Shown: positions 10,377-19,945 of the stretch, in pieces
Layout: each line of letters begins with the position of its first letter
How positions within the stretch are numbered: position 1 is the first letter of the stretch
Source of the DNA: Chrysochromulina tobinii
Lineage: Eukaryota > Haptophyta > Prymnesiales > Chrysochromulinaceae
Assembly: GCA_001275005.1 (NCBI GenBank)
Contig: JWZX01003090.1
Location: 1-64,000 of the forward strand
DNA length: 64,000 nt
Reading direction: 5' to 3'
Program-made: the position numbers and the translations under genes
Notes under the pieces: model-generated
What the model saw: the letters and a program-made list of their open reading frames with translations, nothing else
What the model was told of the DNA's origin: nothing
Database searches by the model: none

Positions 10377-10875
10377 TCGTGAGCATGTCGCTAATTAGTC
10401 AGCGCGTCGCTAAAAGTCGCTAAACCGACCAGGGTAAACCGGTAACCGCAACGGCTACACGGACCGAGGTCTCTAGGCAAGCTTGCGATCCGTTTCTCCC
10501 TTGTCCGTCTAAGTCCAAGGGCGTACTTGGATTGTGGGTCCTTTCGTTTGTGTGTGGCGCTTTGTTTGTTTGTGTGTGTGGGTGCGCCGCCCTCTGCGCC
10601 CTCCACGTTGGGTCTCCACGGGACCGGTGGTCGTGCGTCTTGCCGAGATGGCAATCTAACGTGAACTTGGTGACCGTTGCGGCGCTTCAACTTTCCCCTT
10701 TCGGAAGAAGTTCGCTCGACGAACTCGTCGCGGCGTGTTCGTATAGGCGGTGAGCACTGCGTTTGTATATTAAACATACGATTGGCGTTACACTTAGGGC
10801 GACACGTGGATGAGCATTGGTCCCTTGGGGCCCCTCGGTAACTACCTTAAGAGTTGGTTGTTACCATTGGGCTAG

Positions 10876-10961
10876 GGAGTAGCTACGGTTCCCTCGCGGG
10901 GATATTATGCTGCGCATAATATGCTACCGCGAGCGCTTAAATCCGCTCTAGTGGCTACTCC
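10876..10961. repeat. Nested hairpin downstream of the RT stop codon
   Basis: The inner stem is perfect: atattatgc (10902-10910) pairs with gcataatat (10914-10922) across a 3-base loop. A middle stem pairs ctcgcgg (10893-10899) with ccgcgag (10927-10933). An outer stem pairs ggagtagctac (10876-10886) with gtggctactcc (10951-10961), allowing one G-U. It lies about 90-175 nt 3' of the RT stop on the minus strand. Confidence 0.7.
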
Positions 10962-11048
10962 TATCGAGGCTGGACAGGCCAGGGAACCCGACCATAGGGG
11001 ATGGTCGGATCGGCTGGTGTGTCACTCGATTATTTATTGTACTAACTG

Positions 11049-13733
11049 TTACTGCTGTTGTGTTTGTGTGTTTGGCGCGGTTGCTGGCGCTGCTCCACTT
11101 ACCCGCATGAGTGTTGCTCTCCACGCTGCCAGTGCCATTCCGTTCCCGTCTAGGGGTGTGAAGAGCAGTGAGGGTGGGAGTCGCATCTCCACTTCAACTG
11201 CCTCTGGCGGGATGAGGTGGAACTTATCGGCCCTCGTGGGCCAGTCCGCTGGGTTGTCGTCGGTCGGCACCCAGTCGAAGTAGACGAGTACGTTGAACCA
11301 AAGGAGAGCTAGGTGCAGCATGCACACAAGCCGCATGCAGCCGGGGAAGTTACCGCTTCCGCCGACGGCTGCTGAGAGGGCAACCGTGTTGTCGCACCAG
11401 TGCATGACTGCCCGCCCCTTGAGGCGATCGCCAAACGTATAGTATGCCGACACCATGGCTAGCATCTCGGCTTGCGCGATGTGCTGTTTCTTGTTCACAT
11501 CGAATAGGAGATAGCACCACCGCGGGACGTCCTGCTTGGCGTACACCAGCGCTGGTTGCCCGGCCGGGGGTTCTAGGTCGACGAGCCATATTCCGAGCTT
11601 GCCGTCGCCTGGTCCGAAGCTCCTGGGGTGTCGCACGTAGGATGCGTCGGTGTACAAGTACACCGGCCTTCGCCTGTCTCTTCTCATGTAGACGAGGAGT
11701 GGCGGGAGCGCTGGGAGTACGACGAGGAGGAAGGCTAAGACCTCGCTAAGTTCGGGTGTCCAGGCGTCGCTGGTCCCGCGCGCGTGCCTGCTCAGGACGC
11801 CAACGACCGCCCTGCCGACCCGTATGGCGGCGGTTTGCAGCGTGAAGCCGAGCTTCCCTACCACCTCTTCGGCGGCTCCTGGGTCGAGGCGGCGTTTTTC
11901 CTTGCCCTCCTGAAGTTCCCGGAGGATGTTCTTGATCCTGCTTTCGGTGGCCGAGAACTCCGCGTATCCCTCTGGGAGGTGAACGTTGGCGAGGTTAGCT
12001 TGTACGCCGAGTAGCTTGTTGGCCGGTCTCAGCGGCTGGTGCTTATCTGCTTTTATTTGGAATCCGGCGCACTCGTGGGTGCAGCCGATGCCATCGGCGG
12101 CCCTACTTTTGGCCTCGATGATGTCCACCGTGAAGTGGTCGTCAACGTAGTGGTCTGTGAGGAGCCCGAAGTGCACTCTGGTGGTCCATGATAGGAGGTG
12201 CGCAACTCTTGCGAAGTTGAGGACGCTCGCCGAGGAGCCAAACGTGTGTCCCCAGACTACGCTAAATCTGACTCCGGCTTCGCCGAGTCTGTTGCCGTCG
12301 TCTAGGCCGCTGTAGTAGAAGGCTACTATGAACCAGTGCGCGTCGGCGTTTGGTACTTGCCTGAAGGCTCCAGCCATGTCGTCGACTGTGAGTCCGCACG
12401 CCGGCATCGTTATGCCCTGGGCGTCGTACGCCTCTCTGAGAATGCGACATGCTGTGGCGGGCGTCTCGAAGCACGGGTTGAACGTCGTCTCGCAGTGCGA
12501 GACTGCCCCGTTCTGCCCCCCGGTTTTGGCATTGTCAATTCTTCGCCAGGCGATGGACCCGTCGGCCTTTTCGCCCTGATTGCGCGCGAAGGCGGTGATG
12601 ACTCGAATGCCTTTGAGGCCGCCATGCTGAGCGGCCCAAGTTCGAAGTTCTTTCTGCGACATGGGCTTGCCCATGGTCGGCTGCGGTACACTGCTGCCAT
12701 CTGCCGCCGTTCTGGTGAGGCGTGATTCTTTGAGTACCGAGGCCTCGATCGCTCGCAGGGCCCCGGCGCGGTCCCCTCCTTCGGCGAGTGCTTCTGTGGC
12801 TTCTCGTTTCGTCTTCCTGATGACGTCCCCAAGCCAGTCTACGTTGCTTGGGTGGTATTGTTGTGGCGATGCTTTGCTGTCTTGACCCTGGGGTTGCGGG
12901 CGCCTAGCCCGTCCTCCGCCGAGCTCGTCGAGTGTGTAGGCTGCAGGTCGGCAGACTGGTCGGAAGAGCCCGCTGTCGGCGAGGGTTCCGAACGATGGGA
13001 AGCCCGCGGTCAGGTGCTTCCCGAGGTTTATGTCTGGCCAGTCGTAGGCTTCGATCCATGCGCACATTAGCGGTACGTTCACCTGGCTGCAGATGACTCG
13101 CGCCTCCAGGGTCATGATGTGATCCACTACCCAGTCGGCGAAAGGGCGCAGTGCACTCGCCGCCGCCTCCATGAGTTGCCTGCGGGCCAGTCCGTTTGCC
13201 ACGAGGCCGGTCCCGGCCGCGACCATGTAGTCGGCGATGTCCCGAATGGTGTCGTGCGAGTGCATGCGTACGTTGTGCGAGACGTGCGGTAGTGTTGTTA
13301 TGTGGGTTATTGCGTACATGACGTGGGCCCAGGGGTTGCCCGGCTCGAGGGGCACCAGCCTGTCGCAGACTGGTCTGACCCACTTGTTCCCGATGTCGTC
13401 GGCCGCGTGGCCTCCTGCCCATCGTTGCGGCAGCTCCGCCGGGGGGCGTGCGTACGATCTTGTCGACACTCTGGCGCCCCTGAGGGCGACGACCACCGCG
13501 TCGAAGGCGGTAAGGTAGTCGCGCGGGACTCTATGTGGGCTGCAGAAGCGAAGTGAGTCTCGCGGCTCCCAAAGGGCGCTGCCGGTGATGGTTGCGAGGA
13601 GCAGGGGGGTGAGTGCGCTCATCCTCCTAGCTGCTGGGATTGCCATTTCGCCGAGCGTCCTTTCGTAACGTTGTCCTGCTAACGGTCGGGGTTTGGGGAT
13701 GCATGCGTCGAGTCGCGTTCGGTCCCTGCCCAT
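11049..13733 (-). CDS. Reverse transcriptase with RNase H domain (retroelement Pol-like, DIRS-like class possible)
   Basis: The product is 894 residues with an ATG at 13733 and no internal stop. Residues 1-330 are an unrecognised N-terminal region. The RT follows: WRRIDNAKTGGQNGA, DMAGAFRQVP, FGSSASVLNFAR, the catalytic YVDD near 530 and a KLLGV thumb motif. An RNase H-like fold follows with TDAS (near 693), the acidic residue in AQAEML, CDN (near 779) and DDNPADWPTR (near 825), which supply the usual D-E-D-D acidic residues. No integrase, protease, endonuclease or zinc knuckle is visible. The layout fits algal RT/RNase H elements related to DIRS or Ty3-like groups, but no tyrosine recombinase is present. 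The ORF looks intact, suggesting recent activity. Confidence 0.88.
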   Translation of the reverse strand: MGRDRTRLDACIPKPRPLAGQRYERTLGEMAIPAARRMSALTPLLLATITGSALWEPRDSLRFCSPHRVPRDYLTAFDAVVVALRGARVSTRSYARPPAELPQRWAGGHAADDIGNKWVRPVCDRLVPLEPGNPWAHVMYAITHITTLPHVSHNVRMHSHDTIRDIADYMVAAGTGLVANGLARRQLMEAAASALRPFADWVVDHIMTLEARVICSQVNVPLMCAWIEAYDWPDINLGKHLTAGFPSFGTLADSGLFRPVCRPAAYTLDELGGGRARRPQPQGQDSKASPQQYHPSNVDWLGDVIRKTKREATEALAEGGDRAGALRAIEASVLKESRLTRTAADGSSVPQPTMGKPMSQKELRTWAAQHGGLKGIRVITAFARNQGEKADGSIAWRRIDNAKTGGQNGAVSHCETTFNPCFETPATACRILREAYDAQGITMPACGLTVDDMAGAFRQVPNADAHWFIVAFYYSGLDDGNRLGEAGVRFSVVWGHTFGSSASVLNFARVAHLLSWTTRVHFGLLTDHYVDDHFTVDIIEAKSRAADGIGCTHECAGFQIKADKHQPLRPANKLLGVQANLANVHLPEGYAEFSATESRIKNILRELQEGKEKRRLDPGAAEEVVGKLGFTLQTAAIRVGRAVVGVLSRHARGTSDAWTPELSEVLAFLLVVLPALPPLLVYMRRDRRRPVYLYTDASYVRHPRSFGPGDGKLGIWLVDLEPPAGQPALVYAKQDVPRWCYLLFDVNKKQHIAQAEMLAMVSAYYTFGDRLKGRAVMHWCDNTVALSAAVGGSGNFPGCMRLVCMLHLALLWFNVLVYFDWVPTDDNPADWPTRADKFHLIPPEAVEVEMRLPPSLLFTPLDGNGMALAAWRATLMRVSGAAPATAPNTQTQQQ

Positions 13734-13840
13734 CGTTGACTGCTCTGTGTCCGATTCGGACGTTTGCCTCCTAACTTTGTGAGTTTGTGTGACGACGCGC
13801 GCGCGCGCGCTCGCTTTTACCGGCGAGGTGTTACGTCGTC

Positions 13841-14962
13841 ATGTCGTCGGCCCTCGCTTCCCCGACAGCGTACGCGATCCTTTGCACGGAGGGGCTGCAG
13901 GAAATGCTACCGACACTTCGTGCTGATGCGAGCGTCGAGGTGGGTGCGGTGTTCGACACTCTTGCCCTGGCGATGATCGAGGGTCATAACGACGCCCGGA
14001 CCCTTACGCGCACTGCCAAACGGCTGTGGCGGGCGACCCTTGGTGAGGATCCTGCTGCGGATCCTGATGATGAGACTACGCCGGGCTGGGAGAGCCTGCG
14101 CTCCAAATTGGACCGTTGCGTTGCCCGCGCGAAGGACTCGCTTGCTCGTAGCCTGGCGGGTCATCAGGCCCGCGCGACCGATGATGCTGGTTCTGCTGGT
14201 GTCGCCACCTCCGGCCGCTCGATGTCGGCTGCAGAGGAGACCGATATGGACGCTCGGTGGCAGGCAAGTGGTCGTCGCGTCCCGGGTGAGATCTTCATGC
14301 CTTCTTCGTCGTTTCTTGCGACGATGCGGAAGTACCTCTGGCCGGTGGGCCACGTCGACACGTCGGAGGGTATGGTGGTGCGGCCGAGTTCGATGGAGTG
14401 GCCAGCGAAGGAGCAGGCCCCAATCGAGGTCGTTGCTACCCGGAAGGGGGTGCACTTCCGCCCGGCTGGCAGGGTAGGTGTTGCTCCTACGACTGCCTAC
14501 GGCATGGTCGAGCGCTTCGAGGCGAAGCTTTTGGCTGCTGAGATGTGCCTGGTCGGGCGCGAGGCGCCGTCGGGTTACACGTGCGAGGACGGTGTCGGGA
14601 GGGTGCCCCTTTCGGAGCGTGCCGTCTCGCTCACCTGCGAACTCCTGCGCACGCTGCTGAGCACCGCGGCGCATCACCCGGATGCCCGCGCCATCATGCT
14701 GTCGGCAGTGAATCGCCTGGACGAGGACGTCCGTGATTACGTGCGGCAGAAGATGTCTCCTGGGGCTGCGCTGGTGGCGGCCTGGCCGACCTTGCGCGCC
14801 CAGATCGTCCAGGTGGATCGCGAGGGCCACCATGGGGCGCCCGATGCTGCGGCCGCTTCTAGTTCCTACGAGCGACTCGCTCATTCCTTTGGCCAGCCTC
14901 TTTTGTCGAGGGTGGCGTCTAGTTCTTGGTGGGTCACGGGATCCCACGCCATCCTGGGATGA
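13841..14962 (+). CDS. Unknown 373-residue protein, partner ORF of the retroelement
   Basis: The ATG at 13841 is followed by 373 codons. The start is 107 bp from, and divergent to, the RT ORF, across a spacer containing a (GC)n run near 13797-13811. The N-terminal third looks helical (FDTLALAMIEGHNDARTLTRTAKRLWR). The middle contains EIFMPSSSFLATMRKYLWP, and the C-terminal third is helical again. There are no zinc knuckles, no tyrosine-recombinase R..H-x-x-R..Y set and no DDE motif. Codon use is like that of the RT ORF and unlike nearby host genes. A Gag-like or other accessory role in the element is plausible but not shown. Confidence 0.6.
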   Translation: MSSALASPTAYAILCTEGLQEMLPTLRADASVEVGAVFDTLALAMIEGHNDARTLTRTAKRLWRATLGEDPAADPDDETTPGWESLRSKLDRCVARAKDSLARSLAGHQARATDDAGSAGVATSGRSMSAAEETDMDARWQASGRRVPGEIFMPSSSFLATMRKYLWPVGHVDTSEGMVVRPSSMEWPAKEQAPIEVVATRKGVHFRPAGRVGVAPTTAYGMVERFEAKLLAAEMCLVGREAPSGYTCEDGVGRVPLSERAVSLTCELLRTLLSTAAHHPDARAIMLSAVNRLDEDVRDYVRQKMSPGAALVAAWPTLRAQIVQVDREGHHGAPDAAAASSSYERLAHSFGQPLLSRVASSSWWVTGSHAILG

Positions 14963-15077
14963 CGTGGTTAAGGGAGGTGTCACCCTAATTAGGGTACCGT
15001 CAATGCGTCTGTGTAATAAAGCCCTGAGGCCACACCCCCCAATCCAGTCAGGGCCGCATTTTCCACCACGTAACACG

Positions 15078-17813
15078 ATGTGGTGGTGCCACGAATGCGC
15101 CGGTCACTTCGAGACGCTCGACTTTACGTCCGACGTGCCCCCGTGCACCATGTGCGGGGGCGCTTTCGTCGAGTTCATGCCGCATGCGGTGACATGGCAG
15201 GGTGATGAAGAGGAGGACGAGTACGATGAGTACGATGAGGAGAATGATGAGGAGTACGACGACGACGACGTGTACCACGAAGATGGTGTCAACACGGACG
15301 CGAGTGGCTCGCCCGATTCGGGCGGTGGGACGCTGTCGCCCCAGGCGGCCGGTGGTGCCTCTGAGGAGATTCTCGATTCACTGCCTGCTATGTTCATGAC
15401 GGCCAAAGACGTGGAGGCCGAGCCCGAGTGCGCCATCTGTAACGAGGACTTCAATGCCGGCGAATGCGTGCTCGAGCTAGGCTGCAAGCATCACTACCAT
15501 CGCCACTGTGCGGTGGATTGGCTCGCGCGCCAGTCCTCTTGCCCGGTCTGTCGATGGGAGCTTCCGAGGGTGCCACCATCTGTGCGATCATTGCCCACGA
15601 CGACGTCTTCGCAGCCCGCGTTCACCGCGGCCGCAGTCGCCTCGGCCGCTGCCGCCGCTGCCGCCTCGGTCGCCGTCACCGGGCCGCCGCGTCATACGGG
15701 CAGCGTCGTGCCAGGCGCCTCGTCCTCGAGCGCCTCCTTGACGTTGCAGCCGCCGCCACCACCGCCGACAGTGCTCGTCGCAGGACCTCAAGACGCCTAT
15801 CGCCCTGCCGCACCGCAGCCGCCTAGCGCGCTGGCCCTCGGTGCGGTCTCGCCACGCCTCCACAGCCCGAGGTGCTCTTCGGGGAGCGCCGCCTCGGGCG
15901 CCACTGGGCCCTCGCCCCCAGCCCAGGCGCTCTTCTCGTGTCTGGGGCGAGGCAGTGGGCGCGCCGACGCCGGCGGTGGCGGCAGCAGCAGTGGTGGCGT
16001 GAGCGGCAGGAGCGGTGGCCGGAGCCTAGAGGCGAAGGCAGCCATCCTGCGGAACGAGCTCGACCTCCGAGGTGCGCCCGTAGAGGTGGCCAAGCTAGCG
16101 GCTCCGATGCTCGGTGTGCACGTCGATGAGTATGCAGGCATCTCGACCCACGCCCTCCTGGACCGCTGCCTGGACGCGTTGGCCACGCCACGCTCCGGCG
16201 GCGCCTTCTCATCTGCGGCGAGCCTTGCGAGAACGGGAGCGATTCAGCACCTGTTCCTCTCGGCGACCTCCAACCCGTCCCTCCACCCCGTTGCCCGGAA
16301 CCCTCCGCCAGCGCAAGGGGACCCGGGTCCAATGCCGCGTGTGGTCGACGCTTCGAACGCGGCGGCGAGCTCGCCGCATACGGCACGCCTCTCGCAACCC
16401 CGCCGCACCGCCTCCGCGAGTGCGCCGTTCAAGGCCGGCGCCTCCGACGCTGCAACTGCCTCGGCGCTGCAACCGCCTCGGCGCGCGCTCTCGCTCTCTT
16501 CCGTGCTCGGCTCGCCTCGCCGCCACAATCTGTTTGGCCTTTCAAGTCCGCAACTGCACAGCTCTTCTGCAGCGGGCGCGCTAGGCGCGCCGGGCAGCAG
16601 CGGCGCCACCGCCGCCGACGACGACGACAAGGAGGATGGCGCCCCAGGCCGCACCGGCCTCTTCTCCCGCCTGTTTCGTCAATCGATCGGGGGTAGTCGG
16701 CGAGTGAGCGGCGGTGCGCGGCTGCAGAGGTCCTCCCAAGCCGAGGTCGGCGCCGACGCGGACGGCCATGCCGCCGCGTGCGGATTGCATCAGATTATGC
16801 TCGAGCCGACACAGGTGCTCACACTGCCCGGTGGCGCCCGCGGCTTTTACGCGTACGCGGAACCGTCGCCGCTGCCGCCGCCTCCCGCACCGCCGCCTCC
16901 CGCGCCGTCGCCGTCCGCATCCACAGTGCAGCCTCCTGCGCCCGCGTCGCCGTCCGCAAGCACCCGCGCCCTCGGCACATCCACGTCCTCCTCGGCGTCT
17001 TCTTCGCCCGCGTCCGCGGCGATGCCCATGCCCAACACGACGCTCACGCCAAGGCCTCATTCGGAAGCCGCGCTCGCAACGGCGCTCGCGTCCGAAGCTG
17101 TGAGCGGCGCGGGCGGCGCGGGCGCCGCCGACGGCCGCGCGGCCGTCAGCCGAGCGGGTCGTGGGGTCGAAACGACCGAGTCCCGCGCCGTGATGGGCGC
17201 GCGAGGCGAGGGTCTCGAACTCATTTGGATCCCAGCAGCCGCCGTCACGCCGACGCACCTGTCGCGCAAGGTTTTGGTAGCCTACCGGGCGGAGCGCTCT
17301 GCTGGGCGCGTCCTCTACTCACGGGACGTGCCGATCAATCAGGAGGCGGCGGCGCGTGCCTACCGCGGCCTCGTGCTCGCTGCCAAGAAAAGCTTCATAC
17401 GTCAGCACCAAGGGCAGCCGGGGCATGGGCAAGCGGGCCAGCCGAGTAGAGATCGAGATCGAGATCGAGATCGAGATGTGATTCGGCTGCGTGCCCTCGA
17501 ACGCTCGTGCTCGCTTCTCGACACCGACTCCTACACCGGCGCGGCAGCGACCGGCACCGGCGGCAGCCGCCCCCCCGACCGCCCGAGCCCCCGCCAACCC
17601 GCCCGGCGGCAGCGCCACCCCGCCCGCCCATGCAGCGAGAGGCGCATGCAGATGCGCAACGAACATCGCCTCCTTCAGGCAGTCGGGCATTCCCTCGCAC
17701 AGCCCTGTGGGCGGGCCCTCGGCCAGTCGTGGAGGGAGGGGCGCTGCCGCCGCTGCTGCCGCAGGATGGATGACCGAAGATGGATCCGTCGAGCTGTAGT
17801 ACTGTGCATCTGA
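15078..17813 (+). CDS. RING-H2 E3 ubiquitin ligase, RNF115/RNF126-like, with a very long low-complexity tail
   Basis: Likely a ubiquitin-protein ligase. The ATG at 15078 gives 911 residues; the frame is open further upstream, but that part overlaps the preceding retroelement ORF and has no conserved sequence. Residues 2-35 form a zinc ribbon (WWCHECAGHFE ... PPCTMCGGAFVEF) as in RNF126/BCA2. Residues about 40-70 are an acidic Glu/Asp/Tyr run. The RING-H2 at about 118-160 has CAIC, the LGCKHHYHRHC core and CPVCRWELP. The remaining 750 residues are rich in Ala, Ser, Pro and Gly with an RDRDRD repeat near 17450-17477. The final 100 residues are Arg-rich and may not be the true C-terminus; an unseen intron near 17.5 kb is possible. 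Confidence 0.8.
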   Translation: MWWCHECAGHFETLDFTSDVPPCTMCGGAFVEFMPHAVTWQGDEEEDEYDEYDEENDEEYDDDDVYHEDGVNTDASGSPDSGGGTLSPQAAGGASEEILDSLPAMFMTAKDVEAEPECAICNEDFNAGECVLELGCKHHYHRHCAVDWLARQSSCPVCRWELPRVPPSVRSLPTTTSSQPAFTAAAVASAAAAAAASVAVTGPPRHTGSVVPGASSSSASLTLQPPPPPPTVLVAGPQDAYRPAAPQPPSALALGAVSPRLHSPRCSSGSAASGATGPSPPAQALFSCLGRGSGRADAGGGGSSSGGVSGRSGGRSLEAKAAILRNELDLRGAPVEVAKLAAPMLGVHVDEYAGISTHALLDRCLDALATPRSGGAFSSAASLARTGAIQHLFLSATSNPSLHPVARNPPPAQGDPGPMPRVVDASNAAASSPHTARLSQPRRTASASAPFKAGASDAATASALQPPRRALSLSSVLGSPRRHNLFGLSSPQLHSSSAAGALGAPGSSGATAADDDDKEDGAPGRTGLFSRLFRQSIGGSRRVSGGARLQRSSQAEVGADADGHAAACGLHQIMLEPTQVLTLPGGARGFYAYAEPSPLPPPPAPPPPAPSPSASTVQPPAPASPSASTRALGTSTSSSASSSPASAAMPMPNTTLTPRPHSEAALATALASEAVSGAGGAGAADGRAAVSRAGRGVETTESRAVMGARGEGLELIWIPAAAVTPTHLSRKVLVAYRAERSAGRVLYSRDVPINQEAAARAYRGLVLAAKKSFIRQHQGQPGHGQAGQPSRDRDRDRDRDVIRLRALERSCSLLDTDSYTGAAATGTGGSRPPDRPSPRQPARRQRHPARPCSERRMQMRNEHRLLQAVGHSLAQPCGRALGQSWREGRCRRCCRRMDDRRWIRRAVVLCI
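17449..17477. repeat. Hexanucleotide repeat (gatcga)n inside the RING gene
   Basis: About four to five gagatc/gatcga units encode alternating Arg-Asp. This is a typical replication-slippage tract. Confidence 0.7.
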
Positions 17814-18508
17814 GCGCCGTGGGTCCATACGCAGAGGGCGAAAGGAGAGGGGACGTCGACGGTCTTAAAATGGATGACATGTACGATGCAGCGTGGACAC
17901 GCGTGAGACGAGCTTCGACGTTCCGGCATGAGGCCGGAGCGTGTGGCTGCGCTGTGCGCGTCGGTGGCTGTGCTGTGCACGGGGCCGTTAACGGGGCGGC
18001 GGGGGCGGGGGGGCGTCATTGCGAGGGGGGCCTCTCCGCGTGGCTCGCGGCGCGGGCCGCGGGGTCAGCCGCCGGCGAGTGTTGGTCGGGCGTGGAATCC
18101 GATCGCGCGTACGTACTCGACCCTAGCAAAAATAATACACACAGTGAGATCACAGTTACACTCATACGATAGACTCACGTCATTCCGTATACGGCTTGTA
18201 TGTGGGAAGCACCCCACCATGGCATTACGGCGATCTGTAAGTCCGGACCGCGCAGTTTGTTGATCGGATGATGCCTCGGTTGAGCCACGACGCACGAGCG
18301 CGCCTCGCGCTGAAACCGAACCTCGAACCTCGCAAAGCTCGCCCTGCAGAAAGCCGTGTTGACGGTACTCGCGACTGTCACTGTGGCGGCCCGGCTCCGG
18401 ACTCGGCGATTAACTCGCCGATTCGCTCGTCGCCGCGACGTCACGGTCGTCGCACAGGACAGAGCTTACGCAGCGGTCACATTCACATTCACATTCACAG
18501 GACAGGGC
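17814..18508. other. Intergenic, convergent 3' ends, with a short tandem repeat
   Basis: No supported gene is seen. Around 18478-18500 there is a cattca hexamer repeat flanked by two copies of cttacgcagcggt (18466-18478 and 18508-18520 region). Confidence 0.35.
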
Positions 18509-19792
18509 TTACGCAGCGGTGTGCCAATCATACGCGTGACCAACATCTGTACTTTCCGGTGCGTCGGCCTTCTCTTCGAGCGCCGCCAGGCATGCCTCGT
18601 ACACGTGATCGATGTTATCCGCTTGCTGCGCAGCGGTCACCTCCGTCCACAGTCCACGCAGCGCCTGAGCCATATCCGCCGTGCTGCTGCGGTCCACAGT
18701 GTGCTCCACAGTGTGCTCTCTAGCCTGGGCCGAAGAGACGCTATCTCGGGCAATATCTCGGGACGAAGCGATGCTGTCCACCAGCGCCGCGCAGCCATCG
18801 CGCAGCAGGGCGCGCTTCATCTCGGGCACACGCGCGTACGCAGCCTGCTGCCACGGCAAGGAGCCAGCCGCCAGGAACGCCAGCATGTACACGAGCGACT
18901 CGAGATCGTCGACTGGTCGAGTAGGGAAACCATCGTGTGCCGCGACGCTCGCAAACAGAGGCGAACCCACACGTGCGTCGATCGAGCCGCGAGCCGCCTT
19001 TGGCGAAGAGGGCGCGCCAGCTGCCGCGGCCGCATTGGCAGTCGTCGCCAAGCCAAAATCGATCAAATGCATCTCATCTGCCGCTGCTGACGACGCCGCT
19101 CCGAGGAGGACGTTGGGCGGCTTGAGGTCGTTGTGCACGTACCCGGCGCGATGGAGTGCGCGCAGGCAGCGCAGCGTGCCACGGCCAATGTGCCGAACCG
19201 TCGGTGAGGAGAAGTGCGTGCGTCGTGAGGCCCGTTCCCAAAGGGTCTGCACGGAGTCACCGAGTAACTCCATGACGAGAAGCTCGCTGGCACGCTCTTC
19301 ACTCGGAGGTCGATGTGCCAGCAGGCGAGGGAAACCCGCGCTGCCAGCGACGGCGCGAAGGCAAGCGGCCTCTGTGGCGAGCTGAGACGTCCGCCGCAGA
19401 GCCACCTTGATCGCCACTGAACTGCCATCATCTGCCTTGCCAAGCAACACATCTCCGAAGCGGCCTTCGCCAAGGCGCCCGTCCACGCGCACTTTCATTC
19501 CATTGTCGAGGATGATAGGCGGCGCGCCCGATGCGAGCAGCTCCTCGGCGCCTGCGAGCCGACCTCCGGGGTCACTTGCCATCCACCGTGTGCCTCCCAT
19601 GCGAGGAGCCCATCGTCCCAAGCTGCCACGTGCATTTCGGAAGGCAATGTAAGGATCGTCGTCTTCGAGGTCTGGATCATCGAGGTCGTCTGAGCTCATG
19701 GACGGCCAGCTGCGCACCGGCCTGACGAAATGTGCATGCACAAGAAATGGGGGCGCGACAGTCAGCCTCGGCGGCATTGTCTGCGCGAACAT
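18509..19792 (-). CDS. Casein kinase 1-like protein kinase
   Basis: Up to 427 residues from the ATG at 19792; an alternative start at 19699 (MSSDDLDD) would give 396. The kinase core is clear: glycine loop GRLGEGRFGDVLLG, VAIK lysine near 126, catalytic VHNDLKPPNVLLG near 220 (HND in place of HRD), LIDFGLA near 244, then GSPLFASVAAHDGFPTRPVD, followed by DLESLVYMLAF and GSLPWQ. The CK1 hallmarks are the missing APE motif and the S-x-x-x-H-x-G...DDLES...LPWQ pattern. An Ala-rich insert follows DFG. Substrates cannot be told. It is tandem with the UBX gene upstream, 153 bp away. Confidence 0.88.
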   Translation of the reverse strand: MFAQTMPPRLTVAPPFLVHAHFVRPVRSWPSMSSDDLDDPDLEDDDPYIAFRNARGSLGRWAPRMGGTRWMASDPGGRLAGAEELLASGAPPIILDNGMKVRVDGRLGEGRFGDVLLGKADDGSSVAIKVALRRTSQLATEAACLRAVAGSAGFPRLLAHRPPSEERASELLVMELLGDSVQTLWERASRRTHFSSPTVRHIGRGTLRCLRALHRAGYVHNDLKPPNVLLGAASSAAADEMHLIDFGLATTANAAAAAGAPSSPKAARGSIDARVGSPLFASVAAHDGFPTRPVDDLESLVYMLAFLAAGSLPWQQAAYARVPEMKRALLRDGCAALVDSIASSRDIARDSVSSAQAREHTVEHTVDRSSTADMAQALRGLWTEVTAAQQADNIDHVYEACLAALEEKADAPESTDVGHAYDWHTAA

Positions 19793-19945
19793 CTTCTGTC
19801 TGTGAACGACTTAACCAGCGCCTGTGAACGACGAACACGACCCCGACCCCATAGTTCAAAGAGGAAGGTTGGTGCGTTTGGGTGTGGAGTGGACATTCGA
19901 GGCTGCTACAGTAAAACCTCGACTTCTCCACGCCCGGCGTCAATT

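Larger units (their letters stand above)
10870..14995. mobile_element. Retroelement-like module with two divergent ORFs (ends not defined)
   Basis: It contains a reverse transcriptase/RNase H ORF on minus and an unknown ORF on plus, with start codons separated by 107 bp. Hairpins lie outside both stop codons: a nested foldback at 10876-10961 and, on the other side, atccca..tgggat (14941-14960) plus the palindrome accctaattagggt (14982-14995). Both ORFs use T-ending codons noticeably more often than neighbouring genes. No terminal direct repeats or target-site duplication could be found by eye, so the limits given are only the span of these signals. Confidence 0.5.

Noticed and set aside
13841-14962. 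Plus ORF as a tyrosine recombinase of a DIRS/Kangaroo-type element
   Set aside because: The Arg..His-x-x-Arg..Tyr catalytic set is not present in the translated sequence.
14733-15077. Longer start of the RING protein at 14733
   Set aside because: This 115-codon extension overlaps the end of the retroelement ORF in another frame and has no conserved sequence; MWWCHEC at 15078 fits the zinc-ribbon start.
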